From Spirochaetia bacterium UBA6919 (lineage in GTDB: Bacteria > Spirochaetota > UBA6919): a stretch of 64,000 nt of DNA. The notes under the pieces were generated by a model, which was given only the letters and a program-made list of their open reading frames with translations, was not told where the DNA came from and searched no databases. Made by a program: the position numbers and the translations under genes. Below, in pieces: positions 1-9,536 of the stretch (positions are counted from its first letter, which is position 1; each line of letters opens with the position of its first letter). The DNA is taken from NCBI GenBank assembly GCA_002450905.1, contig DKAT01000083.1:20536-84535 (forward strand), given 5' to 3'.

Positions 1-1206
1 TTAAAGGATTATGAGAAAGGAAATCATACGGACGTATATATTGAACATGATAAAATTGATATGACTACATCCCCGATACCGAAATGGGAAATAGTCAATA
101 CGGATGCTTATTCAGGATTTATGGTACAGACATCGAGGGGATGCCCCTATGATTGCGAGTTTTGTGATGTTGTTTCCCTATTTGGAAGAAAAATGAGGTA
201 TAAGGATTATGATCAGATTATTACAGAAATAAAGAAATTAGTGAATCTTGGGAAAGCAGAAATATTTTTAGCGGATGATAATTTTATAGGGAATAAACGG
301 TTTGTAAAAGAATTATTAACAAGGCTCATAGAGTTTAATAAGACATTAAGCAGGCCCATTCGGTATATGACCCAGGTAACGCTCAATGTAGCTGAAGATG
401 AAAGTCTTTTGGATCTGTTTCAGGAGGCGAATTTCTTTTCATTTTTTATTGGGATTGAAACTCCAAAAGAAGAAAGTCTTATTCATACAAATAAAGAGCA
501 TAATATCCGTTTTGATATGGTAGAAGCAGTCAGGAGAATCCAATCCAGGGGAATATTTATAATCAGCGGAATGATCGTTGGATTTGATACAGATGACTTA
601 GATATTTTCAGGTTACAGAGCCAATTTCTAATGGATGCAGGATTGACCATTCCAATGTTAGGAATGCTTATCGCACCAAAGGGGACTAAGTTATGGGATA
701 GAATGGAGAAAGAAGGCCGTTTATATCCGAATCTTGAAATTGGAGATATGTTTGATTTAACAAATATTGAACCAAAATTAATGTCTAAAAAAGATTTAGA
801 AATTAATTATCTTAAGTTGTTAAATGAAGTCTTTGATATTAGTCATTTTAAAAAACGTTTTGAGAAATTGATAGACCAGGTGGATCTAAGCAAGGTAAAG
901 AAAAATTCAGCATTATCCCGTCAGATGAACCCTTTGAATTCAAGACCATATTTTCTTGGAGTGACTTATAGGGTATTAAAATATTTTATTTTTCAAGGAA
1001 GTCAGGAAGAAAAAGATCTATTTAAATTTGCTTTAAAAAAAGTATTTAAAAAAGGGATGATTTGCTTTCCGTGGCTGATAGAAATTCTACTTTATTTTAA
1101 GGCCGTAAATAGTTTTGTTGAAAGTCATCAATTTAATGATGTAATGCTATTATCACAAGAAAAGAAGGCCAAAACTACCCCAGCAGAGCTTTATCAAATA
1201 AAATAA
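1..1206 (+). CDS. B12-binding-type radical SAM protein, 5'-truncated by window edge
   Basis: The frame is open from base 1, so the first ATG at 61 is probably internal and the gene starts upstream of the window. The visible part begins just before a radical SAM cluster motif, RGCPYDCEFCDV (CX3CX2C), which binds a 4Fe-4S cluster and S-adenosylmethionine. The motif FLADDNFIGN follows, as is common in B12-dependent members with a DUF4070-type C-terminus. The missing N-terminal part would be a cobalamin-binding domain of about 130-150 residues. The substrate cannot be told; relatives include methyltransferases and hopanoid-modifying enzymes. The gene ends 8 bases from the convergent end of the next gene. 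Family is confident; function is open. Confidence 0.85.
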   Translation, partial: LKDYEKGNHTDVYIEHDKIDMTTSPIPKWEIVNTDAYSGFMVQTSRGCPYDCEFCDVVSLFGRKMRYKDYDQIITEIKKLVNLGKAEIFLADDNFIGNKRFVKELLTRLIEFNKTLSRPIRYMTQVTLNVAEDESLLDLFQEANFFSFFIGIETPKEESLIHTNKEHNIRFDMVEAVRRIQSRGIFIISGMIVGFDTDDLDIFRLQSQFLMDAGLTIPMLGMLIAPKGTKLWDRMEKEGRLYPNLEIGDMFDLTNIEPKLMSKKDLEINYLKLLNEVFDISHFKKRFEKLIDQVDLSKVKKNSALSRQMNPLNSRPYFLGVTYRVLKYFIFQGSQEEKDLFKFALKKVFKKGMICFPWLIEILLYFKAVNSFVESHQFNDVMLLSQEKKAKTTPAELYQIK

Positions 1207-1213
1207 AAGTATA

Positions 1214-1480
1214 TTATTTTGTTGAAGTAATACTTTGCTCCTCGTTTATCCCTTCTATGATGTATAGATCTTTTCTGATGAGAAAATTTCGTTGTAATTT
1301 CAATTTGGTAAAACAACTTTCGAGTAATTTTGTTATATCTTTCTCATCTTTGAGATCAAATTTTCGATCGAGACGATCTTCTTTAAGACGGTCAATGAGA
1401 GCATAGATGGCCTTTTCAACATAATGGATTTCTTTTTCGTTAAATAAAAAGTCTTCAATTTTTTTTCTGGACTTACGCAT
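1214..1480 (-). CDS. small charged hypothetical protein
   Basis: This 88-residue protein is rich in Lys, Glu and Asp, is predicted helical, and has no signal peptide or membrane segment. I do not recognise the family. The start is supported by a strong ribosome-binding stretch, AAGGGGGTTTT, directly before the ATG. It lies 9 bases downstream of the HtrA-like gene on the same strand, so the two are likely co-transcribed. A role linked to the lipoprotein protease is only an inference from position. Confidence 0.6.
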   Translation of the reverse strand: MRKSRKKIEDFLFNEKEIHYVEKAIYALIDRLKEDRLDRKFDLKDEKDITKLLESCFTKLKLQRNFLIRKDLYIIEGINEEQSITSTK

Positions 1481-1489
1481 AAAACCCCC

Positions 1490-2983
1490 TTATTTTTGTA
1501 TAACAGTGAAAAAACGCCTTCCATTTCTCACTACAGTTACTATAAACGATTTTTTATGTTGATTTTGTTGTACGAATTGATAAAATGTCTGTAAATCATT
1601 GATCTGATTATAATCAATAGATTCAATAACGTCACCTACATTTAATGGGATTGATGATTTTAACACAGGGGAATTATGGTCTATTTTAACTATAACTACC
1701 CCTTTTTGAACTTTTAAATGAAATTTATTTTTATATCGTTCTATGGATCCAAAGGACATTCCCATCCACGTGCTTAAATTTTCTTCTCCCCCATTGTTTT
1801 TTAGAGATTTTTCAATCCAATTTTCAACTAATTTTGGTCTTTTTCCAATGATGATTTTTAATTTTATTTTCTTTCCATTTCTGATAATATCAAAATTTGC
1901 TGTTTTACCAGGCTTGATATTTGAAACTGACTGTATTAATGACGCAGTATTTTTAACTTTCTTTTTATTGACAGCGGTAATGATGTCACCATTTTTCATA
2001 TTCCCTTTATGAGCTGGCCCCCCTGTCTGGACATTCTGGACAATGACACCTCCATTTGTTTTAATATTTAGATGTTTCGAAATCGAGGAACTTAAATTAT
2101 TAATGATGATGCCAATAAATCCTCTCTCAATCACACGATGTTTTTTTAACTCCTCTACCACATAACCTGCAATACTAACGGGGATAGCAAAACTTATTCC
2201 AAGAGAACCATGAGAATCGACACCCTGAGTAATAGTAGTTACTCCAACAACTTCACCTTTAATATTCAGTAAGGGACCTCCGCTACTTCCACGATTTATG
2301 GATGCATCAGTCTGGATAAAGTGTTTGAAAGCAGCATTTCTGTCAAATACAAGATCATCACGTCCTACTGCACTGATTATTCCAACTGTCATACTTCCAC
2401 TTAACCCAAATGGGCTTCCAATTGCAATTGCAAAATCACCTACTTTTATGTTATAAGTTTGATTTATGGTGAGAAAAGGTAACTTTATATTGACATTTAT
2501 CTTGAGTAGTGCAATGTCACTGATTTCATCTGTACCCCAAACCTGGGCAGAATATTTTTTCCCGTCATGCAATTTTATGATTATTTGTTCAGCACCTTTA
2601 ATAACCTGGTAGTTTGTTACGACAAATCCATTTTGATCAACGATAAATCCCGAACCAATATTTTTTATGGACTCGGGATGATTTGTGTTATCCCTTTGGT
2701 TAAAGAATTTTTCATGATATCTTCTGAATCCATCAAAAAAAGGGTGATTCCCTTTAGGCATGTTATTTTTCACTTTACCACTGATTTCTACAACAGAAGG
2801 AGAAATCTTTTTAGCAATGAGTTGCAAGGCATGTTGAAGTCCAAGACCTTTTTGTAGAGATGCTTTATCAAGTTTTATGATTTTATTTTTATTAGAGGAT
2901 TTATTGTTATCCGATGAACCGTCACCACATGATATAATAAATAGAATGATGATAACTAATAATAAATTATGCTTATAAGACAT
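1490..2983 (-). CDS. HtrA/DegP-like lipoprotein with two PDZ domains and a substituted catalytic His
   Basis: This is a 497-residue envelope protein of the DegP/HtrA family, which normally degrades or chaperones misfolded periplasmic proteins. A lipoprotein signal ends at lipobox IISC (Cys19), followed by an Asn/Lys/Ser-rich linker. A trypsin-like domain spans about 55-275 and two PDZ domains span about 285-380 and 400-497. Asp156 (SDIALLKI) and Ser234 (RGSSGGPLL) of the triad are present. The position of the catalytic His in the usual TNxHVI motif is Gln126 (TNYQVI; codon CAG at 2606-2608). Proteolysis by the normal mechanism is therefore unlikely, while peptide binding through the PDZ domains may remain. 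It probably forms an operon with the small gene downstream. Confidence 0.9.
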   Translation of the reverse strand: MSYKHNLLLVIIILFIISCGDGSSDNNKSSNKNKIIKLDKASLQKGLGLQHALQLIAKKISPSVVEISGKVKNNMPKGNHPFFDGFRRYHEKFFNQRDNTNHPESIKNIGSGFIVDQNGFVVTNYQVIKGAEQIIIKLHDGKKYSAQVWGTDEISDIALLKINVNIKLPFLTINQTYNIKVGDFAIAIGSPFGLSGSMTVGIISAVGRDDLVFDRNAAFKHFIQTDASINRGSSGGPLLNIKGEVVGVTTITQGVDSHGSLGISFAIPVSIAGYVVEELKKHRVIERGFIGIIINNLSSSISKHLNIKTNGGVIVQNVQTGGPAHKGNMKNGDIITAVNKKKVKNTASLIQSVSNIKPGKTANFDIIRNGKKIKLKIIIGKRPKLVENWIEKSLKNNGGEENLSTWMGMSFGSIERYKNKFHLKVQKGVVIVKIDHNSPVLKSSIPLNVGDVIESIDYNQINDLQTFYQFVQQNQHKKSFIVTVVRNGRRFFTVIQK

Positions 2984-3282
2984 TGATATTCCTTTGATTT
3001 CTTTTCGATATCTTTAAACACTAATTGAATCAAAATAATACTTTTTTTCGGCAATTCCTATGACGTTAAATATGAATTTATTTATTTTATTGGTGTTCTA
3101 TAATTCAAATCCTTTATTATCAAAATCTTTAGTACATTCATTAAAATGGTTTAGCTATTTGAATTGTGTTTAAAAAAAATGTTTTTATCTATCTTAGAAT
3201 AGAATTAATTTTCAAGAAAAATGTTTATAAAAACCTTTTGTGACACAAGACTTTGATAATTTAGTAATAAATTGATTCAGGA

Positions 3283-4602
3283 TTAATTATTCTGTTGGAT
3301 ACAAAACAAATCTTTATATCGATCATAAATAATTTGACCATTCACAATAGTATAAACTGCAAACCCTTTCAATTTTCTTCCTATGAATGGGGAGTTTTTA
3401 CAAATAGAGTGAAAAAAGTCTTTTGTTATATTGATTTCTAATTCTGGGTCTATAATAGTAATATCAGCGACAAAGCCATTTTTTAGGATGCCTCGATGGA
3501 GATTAAGTATCTTAGAAGGATTGAGTGATATTTTTTCTATGACATCTTGAATGGATAGATATTTGGTTGTAACAAGATTTTCAAATATGAGTGGGATAGC
3601 TGTTTCAAAACTTACAATACCAAAAGGAGCATTGATGAATTCAATATCTTTCTCATTATCCAACCAGGGATCATGATCAGTAGCTATTGTATCAATTGTT
3701 CCATCTTGTAAACCCTCTTTGATTGCAGATAAATCATCCTGGCTGCGAAGGGGTGGCTGGATTTTAAGGTTAGTATCATAAGGAGATTTAAGTATATCCT
3801 CTTCAGATAAGGAGAAATGATGAGGTGTGGTTCCACAGGTTATAGGGATATTATCTTTTTTCGAAATACGGATCATTTCAACAGAGGAGCGAGTGGTTAT
3901 ATGGGCAAAATGTATTCTTGATTGAGTGAATCTTGAGAGGATTATATCTCTTGAAACCATTAGTTCTTCAGCGATGGACGGTATGCCTTTGAATCCTAAA
4001 ATAGTAGAGACCCTGCTTTCATTGATACAACCATCTTCTGATAAGTTAGAGTCTTCACAATGAGATATGATGGGTATATTAAACATCTTTACGTATTCAA
4101 GAGCTGATCTCATAAGAGAACTATCCATTATACTTTTATTAACATCTGTCAGGGCAACAGCTCCAGCTTCAACCATTGAAGAAATATTTGTTAATTCTTT
4201 ACCTTGATTTCCTTTAGTAACAGCACCAATAGGAAAGATATTAACTAATCCAACAGACCTTGTTCTCGAGAGTATATATTCAATCCCCATCAAATCATCG
4301 ATCACAGGATTTGTATTAGGCATACAAGCAATAGAAGTAAATCCTCCAGATGCAGCACTCTCAGAACCTGATTTGATCGTACCTATGTCCTCTCTACCTG
4401 GTTCTTTTAAGTTGGTATGCATATCAATAAGCCCCGGACAAACATATTTCCCACTAGCATCTAAGATCTGGGCCTCATGATCTGTGATGTCCTTTTGAAT
4501 CTTTTGAATTATACTTCCATCAATCAAAATATCCAATTTATCCATAATTTTCTGGGAAGGACAAATCACAATACCATTTTTAATCAGTAATTTCCTGGAC
4601 AC
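3283..4602 (-). CDS. pyrC: dihydroorotase-family protein with altered metal site
   Basis: The protein (439 residues) matches class I dihydroorotase, the third step of pyrimidine synthesis (carbamoyl-aspartate to dihydroorotate). Family blocks seen are PGLIDMHTNLKEPG, CMPNTNPV, PIGAVTKG, ISHCED, IHFAHIT, TPHHF, PPLR and ATDHDPW. Two conserved histidines are changed: the HxH metal motif reads HTN (Asn codon 4411-4413) and the usual DHAPH reads DHDPW. The frame is open to a GTG at 4611, but GTG at 4602 is preferred because GGGAGG lies 8 bases before it. The gene overlaps the end of pyrB by 23 bases, so translation is probably coupled. It may be an active variant or a structural partner of PyrB. 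Confidence 0.88.
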   Translation of the reverse strand: MSRKLLIKNGIVICPSQKIMDKLDILIDGSIIQKIQKDITDHEAQILDASGKYVCPGLIDMHTNLKEPGREDIGTIKSGSESAASGGFTSIACMPNTNPVIDDLMGIEYILSRTRSVGLVNIFPIGAVTKGNQGKELTNISSMVEAGAVALTDVNKSIMDSSLMRSALEYVKMFNIPIISHCEDSNLSEDGCINESRVSTILGFKGIPSIAEELMVSRDIILSRFTQSRIHFAHITTRSSVEMIRISKKDNIPITCGTTPHHFSLSEEDILKSPYDTNLKIQPPLRSQDDLSAIKEGLQDGTIDTIATDHDPWLDNEKDIEFINAPFGIVSFETAIPLIFENLVTTKYLSIQDVIEKISLNPSKILNLHRGILKNGFVADITIIDPELEINITKDFFHSICKNSPFIGRKLKGFAVYTIVNGQIIYDRYKDLFCIQQNN

Positions 4603-5533
4603 TCCGTCCACCTCCCAAGAGTAGAAAAAAGACTGCCATACGAATAGCTATCCCATTAGTTACCTGATTTGTAATTGTTGATTGATCACTATAGGCAACA
4701 CTTGTTGAAAGCTCAACTCCCCGATTCATAGGACCTGGATGCATTACTAATACATCTCTCTTAGCTAATTTAACCCTTTTATCATTAATACTATATAAAC
4801 GGACGTATTCTTCCAGTGAAGGAAACAGCTTCTTGGCCTGCCGTTCAAGTTGGATCCTAAGACAATAAATAACATCAACACCGTCCAATCCTTCTTCCAA
4901 ATTATAATAAATCTTACATCCCATTTTATCAATATCTTTGGGTATTAATGTCGGAGGCCCAACCAACCGAACTTCACCTCCTAATCTATGAATTCCTATG
5001 ATATTCGATCGGGATACCCTGCTATGAAGAATGTCTCCTACGATAGCCACTTTTAAACCATCAATTCCACCTTTCATTTCTTTCATAGTAAATAAATCTA
5101 ACAATGCTTGAGTCGGGTGTTCATGGATACCATCTCCCCCATTGACTATCTGACAAGATGCATGCTGGGATAAGAATTGAGGTGCACCTGAGGCATTATG
5201 TCTTATGACTATGACATCTGAATTCATCGCCTCAAGAGTCTTTGCAGTGTCAATCAAGCTTTCTCCCTTAGAAATACTACTAGTTGACGAGGAAATACTA
5301 ATAACATCTGCACTCAAACGTTTTGCTGCAATTTCAAAGGATGTTCTAGTCCTTGTAGATGCTTCATAAAACAAATTAACAACGGTTTTACCCCGAAGAA
5401 CAGGTACTTTTTTTACAGATCGAGTAAATATCTGCTTCATGGGAACAGCAGTTGATAAGACTAATTCAATTTCTTCCCTGGATAAATCAGCTAATCCTAA
5501 TAAGTGTCTATGCTTAAATGTCAAGTTGTCCAT
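4580..5533 (-). CDS. pyrB: aspartate carbamoyltransferase catalytic chain
   Basis: This 317-residue cytoplasmic enzyme joins carbamoyl phosphate and aspartate to give carbamoyl-aspartate, the committed step of pyrimidine synthesis. The carbamoyl-phosphate signature FYEASTRTRTSFE is intact, as are KGESLIDT, HEHPTQALLDLFT and the C-terminal HPGPMNRGVE. Length is normal for the catalytic subunit. No regulatory pyrI is next to it. It overlaps pyrC downstream, forming a two-gene pyrBC unit. About 250 AT-rich bases separate it from the divergent chemoreceptor gene, and no attenuator is obvious there. Confidence 0.97.
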   Translation of the reverse strand: MDNLTFKHRHLLGLADLSREEIELVLSTAVPMKQIFTRSVKKVPVLRGKTVVNLFYEASTRTRTSFEIAAKRLSADVISISSSTSSISKGESLIDTAKTLEAMNSDVIVIRHNASGAPQFLSQHASCQIVNGGDGIHEHPTQALLDLFTMKEMKGGIDGLKVAIVGDILHSRVSRSNIIGIHRLGGEVRLVGPPTLIPKDIDKMGCKIYYNLEEGLDGVDVIYCLRIQLERQAKKLFPSLEEYVRLYSINDKRVKLAKRDVLVMHPGPMNRGVELSTSVAYSDQSTITNQVTNGIAIRMAVFFLLLGGGRSVQEITD

Positions 5534-5786
5534 CCGATGATAGCAGGAATTAAATCAGGATAAATATACAATTATAAACCAATTTGAGCAATAGAATATG
5601 CTATATTCATAATTTTTTTTATGAAAATAAATCTAAAATGTATATAAATTATTTTTTTTGCCTTACAGAAAGTTAATTCTATCGTCCTGAATTACTTTAA
5701 AATATAACATAATTTAAAGGGGGTTGATATATTAAAAAAAAATTACGATATTTAAGTATACCAGATTATATTTCAAAGGAAATCAT

Positions 5787-8204
5787 ATGTTTAAAAATAT
5801 GAAAATTAAAACAAAACTTATTATCATGATTCTCATCCCTATGTTGGCTTTGCTATATTTCTCAGTCGATCTCATAATAGATAAATATAATATTTCAAAA
5901 GAAATGATTAAAATACAAAGCCTTGTCGAATTATCTGTCAAAATAAGTAATCTGGTCCACGAAACCCAAAGAGAGCGAGGACGAACTGGCGGTTATCTTG
6001 GAAGTAATAGTACAAAGTTTAGAAATGAATTGATAAATCAACGCAAACTGACAGATACCAGAATAAAGGAACTTAATCAATTCATCAAATCATTTGATAA
6101 AACTATATTTAACAATCAATTTAACAAACGACTTGATAATTCCTTTGAAGCACTCAATAAAATTGAATCAACGCGCTCTGCAATTCTATCTCAAAATCTT
6201 AATGTGAACAAAGCCCTTGGATATTATACTAACTTGAATGCATTATTCTTAAATGTTGTTGAATATGTTTCCAATCTCAGTTCAAATGTAGAAATTGCTC
6301 ATCAATCCTCAGCCTATGTTAATTTTCTACTGGCAAAAGAAAGATCAGGTATAGAACGGGCTGTAATCACAAATACTTTTGCTGGTAACAAATTCGGAGC
6401 AGGAATGTTTAATAAGTTCAGTGCTTTGGTTACAGAACAAGAATTGTATATTAAAGTCTTCAAGTCCTTTGCTACAACAGATAAAGAAAAATTATATGAT
6501 TCTAAATCAAAAGACAATTCATTTCTTCAAGTTCAAAATATGAGAAACATTGCATTTGAAAAAGCAGATAAAGGTGATTTCGGTGTTGAAGCAGACAAGT
6601 GGTTTGAAACAATTACCAAAAAAATTAATATCTTAAAAGAAATTGAAAACAACCTCTCAAAATCCCTTATTAATCAAAGTAATCTTCTAAAATCAAACGC
6701 TTATGCAGCTTTCACGATCTATCTCGTTGGAACTACCATTGTCATCATTCTTACAATTCTCATTGTGTACTTCTCATTTAGAAGTATTAACAAACCCCTC
6801 CGACAAGTTATTACAAATCTTAAAGATATCGCTCAAGGGGAGGGGGATCTTACAAAAAAAATACATGTGAACACCAAAGAAGAAATGGGAGAACTAGCTA
6901 AGTATTTTAATTTATTTGTAGACAAATTAAAGACTGTAATATCTCAAATAGGTGAGGTATCCAATAGTCTAGCTGCCAGTAGTGAAGAAATCAATGCCTC
7001 CGCAAGATCACTGGCTGATGGTGCACAATCCCAGTCTGCAGGAGTGGAAGAAACAAGTGCTACTATGGAAGAATTTACTGCCAATGTCAAACAAATCAGC
7101 AATAATATCAATGAGGTTAATCAGGAAAGTCAGAAATTAATGGATATCGCTGTAGAAAGTTTACCAAAAGTAGATAATGCCATGAATAGCATTGAAAAGA
7201 TTAGTGAAAGCTCAATAAAAATACGTGAGATAGTGAATGTCATCAATGATATTGCCGATCAAACTAATTTATTATCTCTCAATGCTTCTATCGAGGCTGC
7301 AAGAGCAGGAGAGCACGGAAGAGGTTTTGCTGTAGTAGCTGAAGAAATCTCTAAACTAGCCAATCGCAGTGCTGACTCAACTAAACAAATTGAAAATCTT
7401 ATGAAAATTAGTATCAAAGATATCGAAAATGGTGTCTCACTCGTTAGTTCCGCAACAGGTGCTTTCAGGCAAATCGTTAATGGTGTTGAAAATACTGCAA
7501 GTTATATTGAAGATATCACTAAGGCTATTGAACAGCAAAAAATAGGTACTGACCAGGTGGTTGAATCGATCAATGAAATTAGTAGTGTTACTGAAACAAA
7601 TGCTGCAGGGGCTGAACAAATGTCTGCAAGTACAACGGAATTACAAAATCAAGCTGAAACACTAAATCACCTGGTAAATCAATTTAAAATTGAAGATAAC
7701 TCAGAAGTTTCTCATCAGGGAGTAGCACTTTTGTCAGAAAAAAAAGATGAGCACAATACAAAACATTTTGATACAAACCACAGAAATGATCATGCTAAAA
7801 AATATATTAAGTGGGATAATTCTTTTAGTGTAAATATTAAAGAAATCGATCGACAACACCAGGTCCTTGTTGATATTATCAATGATCTCTATGAATCGAT
7901 GTCATCTGGGAAGAGTAAATCAATCATGTCAAAAATACTCGATGGATTAACAGATTACACCAAAAAACATTTCAGTTATGAAGAAAAAATGATGGATAGT
8001 TACAAATACCATGGCTTAAGTGATCAATTAAAACAACACCAGAAGTTTGTAGATAAATTAACGGATATGTGTGATAATTTTTCTAATAATAAAGCTGTGC
8101 TTTCAACAGAGCTAATGGAATTTTTAAAAGACTGGTTAACAAATCATATCAAAAAAACAGATATGGAATATAAAGTTTTTTTCAATGCTAAAGGTGTATC
8201 ATAA
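5787..8204 (+). CDS. methyl-accepting chemotaxis protein: NIT sensor, HAMP, signalling domain, C-terminal hemerythrin
   Basis: This is an 805-residue membrane chemoreceptor. TM1 lies at about 9-28. A nitrate/nitrite-sensing (NIT) type helical domain follows, with QRERGRTGGYLGSN and AKERSGIERAV motifs. TM2 is at about 306-328, then HAMP. The signalling domain at about 400-640 carries the hairpin NLLSLNASIEAARAGEHGRG. A bacteriohemerythrin domain occupies about 675-800 (IDRQHQ, HFSYEEKMM, KQHQKF, NHIKKTDMEY). Hemerythrin binds oxygen at a di-iron site, so the protein may integrate an external nitrogen oxide signal with internal oxygen or redox state. One ligand position is Gln747 instead of His. 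The gene stands alone. Confidence 0.93.
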   Translation: MFKNMKIKTKLIIMILIPMLALLYFSVDLIIDKYNISKEMIKIQSLVELSVKISNLVHETQRERGRTGGYLGSNSTKFRNELINQRKLTDTRIKELNQFIKSFDKTIFNNQFNKRLDNSFEALNKIESTRSAILSQNLNVNKALGYYTNLNALFLNVVEYVSNLSSNVEIAHQSSAYVNFLLAKERSGIERAVITNTFAGNKFGAGMFNKFSALVTEQELYIKVFKSFATTDKEKLYDSKSKDNSFLQVQNMRNIAFEKADKGDFGVEADKWFETITKKINILKEIENNLSKSLINQSNLLKSNAYAAFTIYLVGTTIVIILTILIVYFSFRSINKPLRQVITNLKDIAQGEGDLTKKIHVNTKEEMGELAKYFNLFVDKLKTVISQIGEVSNSLAASSEEINASARSLADGAQSQSAGVEETSATMEEFTANVKQISNNINEVNQESQKLMDIAVESLPKVDNAMNSIEKISESSIKIREIVNVINDIADQTNLLSLNASIEAARAGEHGRGFAVVAEEISKLANRSADSTKQIENLMKISIKDIENGVSLVSSATGAFRQIVNGVENTASYIEDITKAIEQQKIGTDQVVESINEISSVTETNAAGAEQMSASTTELQNQAETLNHLVNQFKIEDNSEVSHQGVALLSEKKDEHNTKHFDTNHRNDHAKKYIKWDNSFSVNIKEIDRQHQVLVDIINDLYESMSSGKSKSIMSKILDGLTDYTKKHFSYEEKMMDSYKYHGLSDQLKQHQKFVDKLTDMCDNFSNNKAVLSTELMEFLKDWLTNHIKKTDMEYKVFFNAKGVS

Positions 8205-8522
8205 TTTTTACATATAATTTTTATTAACACTTCCCCCATAAAGAATTAGTTTCGCTTCTTACAGGGGTTTCCTGATCATTACCCACTTTTAAATTAAATA
8301 CGAAAAAACTTTCTTTCTATCTATTCATTTGATAACTTAACAAATCTGATATAAATTATATAAATTAATAATCTATACATTGATTTTTTGGGATGAATGT
8401 GTTATTTTCATCTCTTAACAAGAAATAAGTTTACAATAACAACAAATTCAATTCCTATTATTATACCATAAAAAACATTATTGACCAAATTTAATCTCTT
8501 TCAAAAAGGATTTCCCAATTTA
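8205..8522. other. intergenic stretch without a gene
   Basis: These 318 bases between the chemoreceptor and the flippase-like gene are AT-rich. Apart from the weak stem-loop near the left end I see no RNA gene, repeat or convincing promoter. Confidence 0.5.
8234..8267 (+). terminator. possible terminator after the chemoreceptor gene
   Basis: A CCCC...AAGAA arm pairs with a TTCTT...GGGG arm, with a small internal loop and a 10-base apical loop, about 30 bases after the stop codon. Only three T follow, so termination strength is doubtful. Confidence 0.3.
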
Positions 8523-9536
8523 ATGGATACATCACAAGATCAATCAGTTCATACACAAAAATCAAATAATTATCCATTGCTTATTTTAAAGATATTTTTA
8601 CTAATACTGGTCATTTTATACATTATTTTTTATAAAAATCTTGATTTTCAAAAAGTATTTGATCTTCTAAAAAATGTTTCCCTATCAAATATTTTTATTT
8701 TACCTGTCATCTTCTTAATTGCTGAATATATCCAGGCACCTGTCATCCCCATCTTAATGAAACCTTATAATATCTTTTATAAATCATTGAATGTCATGAA
8801 AATTAATTTAATGTCCGCATTTTATTCCCTGTTTCCCCTCGGTATTCTTGGGGGAGGTATCGTCCGATGGTACCGACTTTCTAAACAGAACAAGAAACGA
8901 AATGAGGTATTTACTGTTATCATCCTCCAAAAAATCTTATCTATTATCAGTTTATTAATCCTGGCATTGATTATATTAATTTTACATAATCCATTTGGTG
9001 GTGAGACTAAACATTTCTTTCTATTGATGTCGATAACATTTGTGGTATTAATCCTATTAGGAATAAGTTTATCTGTTTTAATAAGTACCAAAGTGATGAC
9101 GTTTATGGATATAAAAATTATTTCTCCAATCATCAATAAATTACCAGGATTTATTAGAGAGAAAATAAAGAATCTCTGGATAGCAATTTCAGGTTATAAA
9201 GGGCAATATAAAATTATTTTAACTGCACTCATCATAACGATTGGCTATAAGTTGGGGATATTTGTATTTTATTTTTTTTCTGCTAAGGCCTTAAATATCC
9301 CTATGACAGTAGAATCTTCTCTGGGATTATTTTTCATTGTGTTTGGACTGATGGAGGTAATTCCATTTTTTAGTGCCTTAGGATTTAGAGAGGGAATGTT
9401 TATTGAACTTTATCCAAAATATGGGATATCTCCAGAACAAGCAGTCTCCCATTCCCTGTTTATGTTTGCATTTTATACTTTTTTTGGAGGTTTGTTGGAG
9501 TTTTCCTACCACTTTTTGAGAAAAAAAAATGAATAA
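8523..9536 (+). CDS. flippase-like integral membrane protein (UPF0104 / lysylphosphatidylglycerol synthase TM family)
   Basis: This 337-residue protein has about eight hydrophobic helices. The pattern is that of the UPF0104/COG0392 family, the membrane part of MprF-type proteins, with PLGILGGGIVRWYRL and SALGFREGMFIELYP as family-like blocks. Members are thought to move or modify lipids, and stand-alone forms often sit beside glycosyltransferases. An in-frame TTG at 8481 would add 14 residues, but the ATG at 8523, with AAAAGGA upstream, gives the more usual hydrophilic N-terminus. It overlaps the next gene by 8 bases, so the two are coupled. The substrate is not known. Confidence 0.8.
   Translation: MDTSQDQSVHTQKSNNYPLLILKIFLLILVILYIIFYKNLDFQKVFDLLKNVSLSNIFILPVIFLIAEYIQAPVIPILMKPYNIFYKSLNVMKINLMSAFYSLFPLGILGGGIVRWYRLSKQNKKRNEVFTVIILQKILSIISLLILALIILILHNPFGGETKHFFLLMSITFVVLILLGISLSVLISTKVMTFMDIKIISPIINKLPGFIREKIKNLWIAISGYKGQYKIILTALIITIGYKLGIFVFYFFSAKALNIPMTVESSLGLFFIVFGLMEVIPFFSALGFREGMFIELYPKYGISPEQAVSHSLFMFAFYTFFGGLLEFSYHFLRKKNE

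Noticed and set aside
5724..5754. TTGATA and TATTTA before the NIT chemoreceptor
   Set aside because: The 19-base spacing and weak boxes in AT-rich DNA are not enough for a promoter call.
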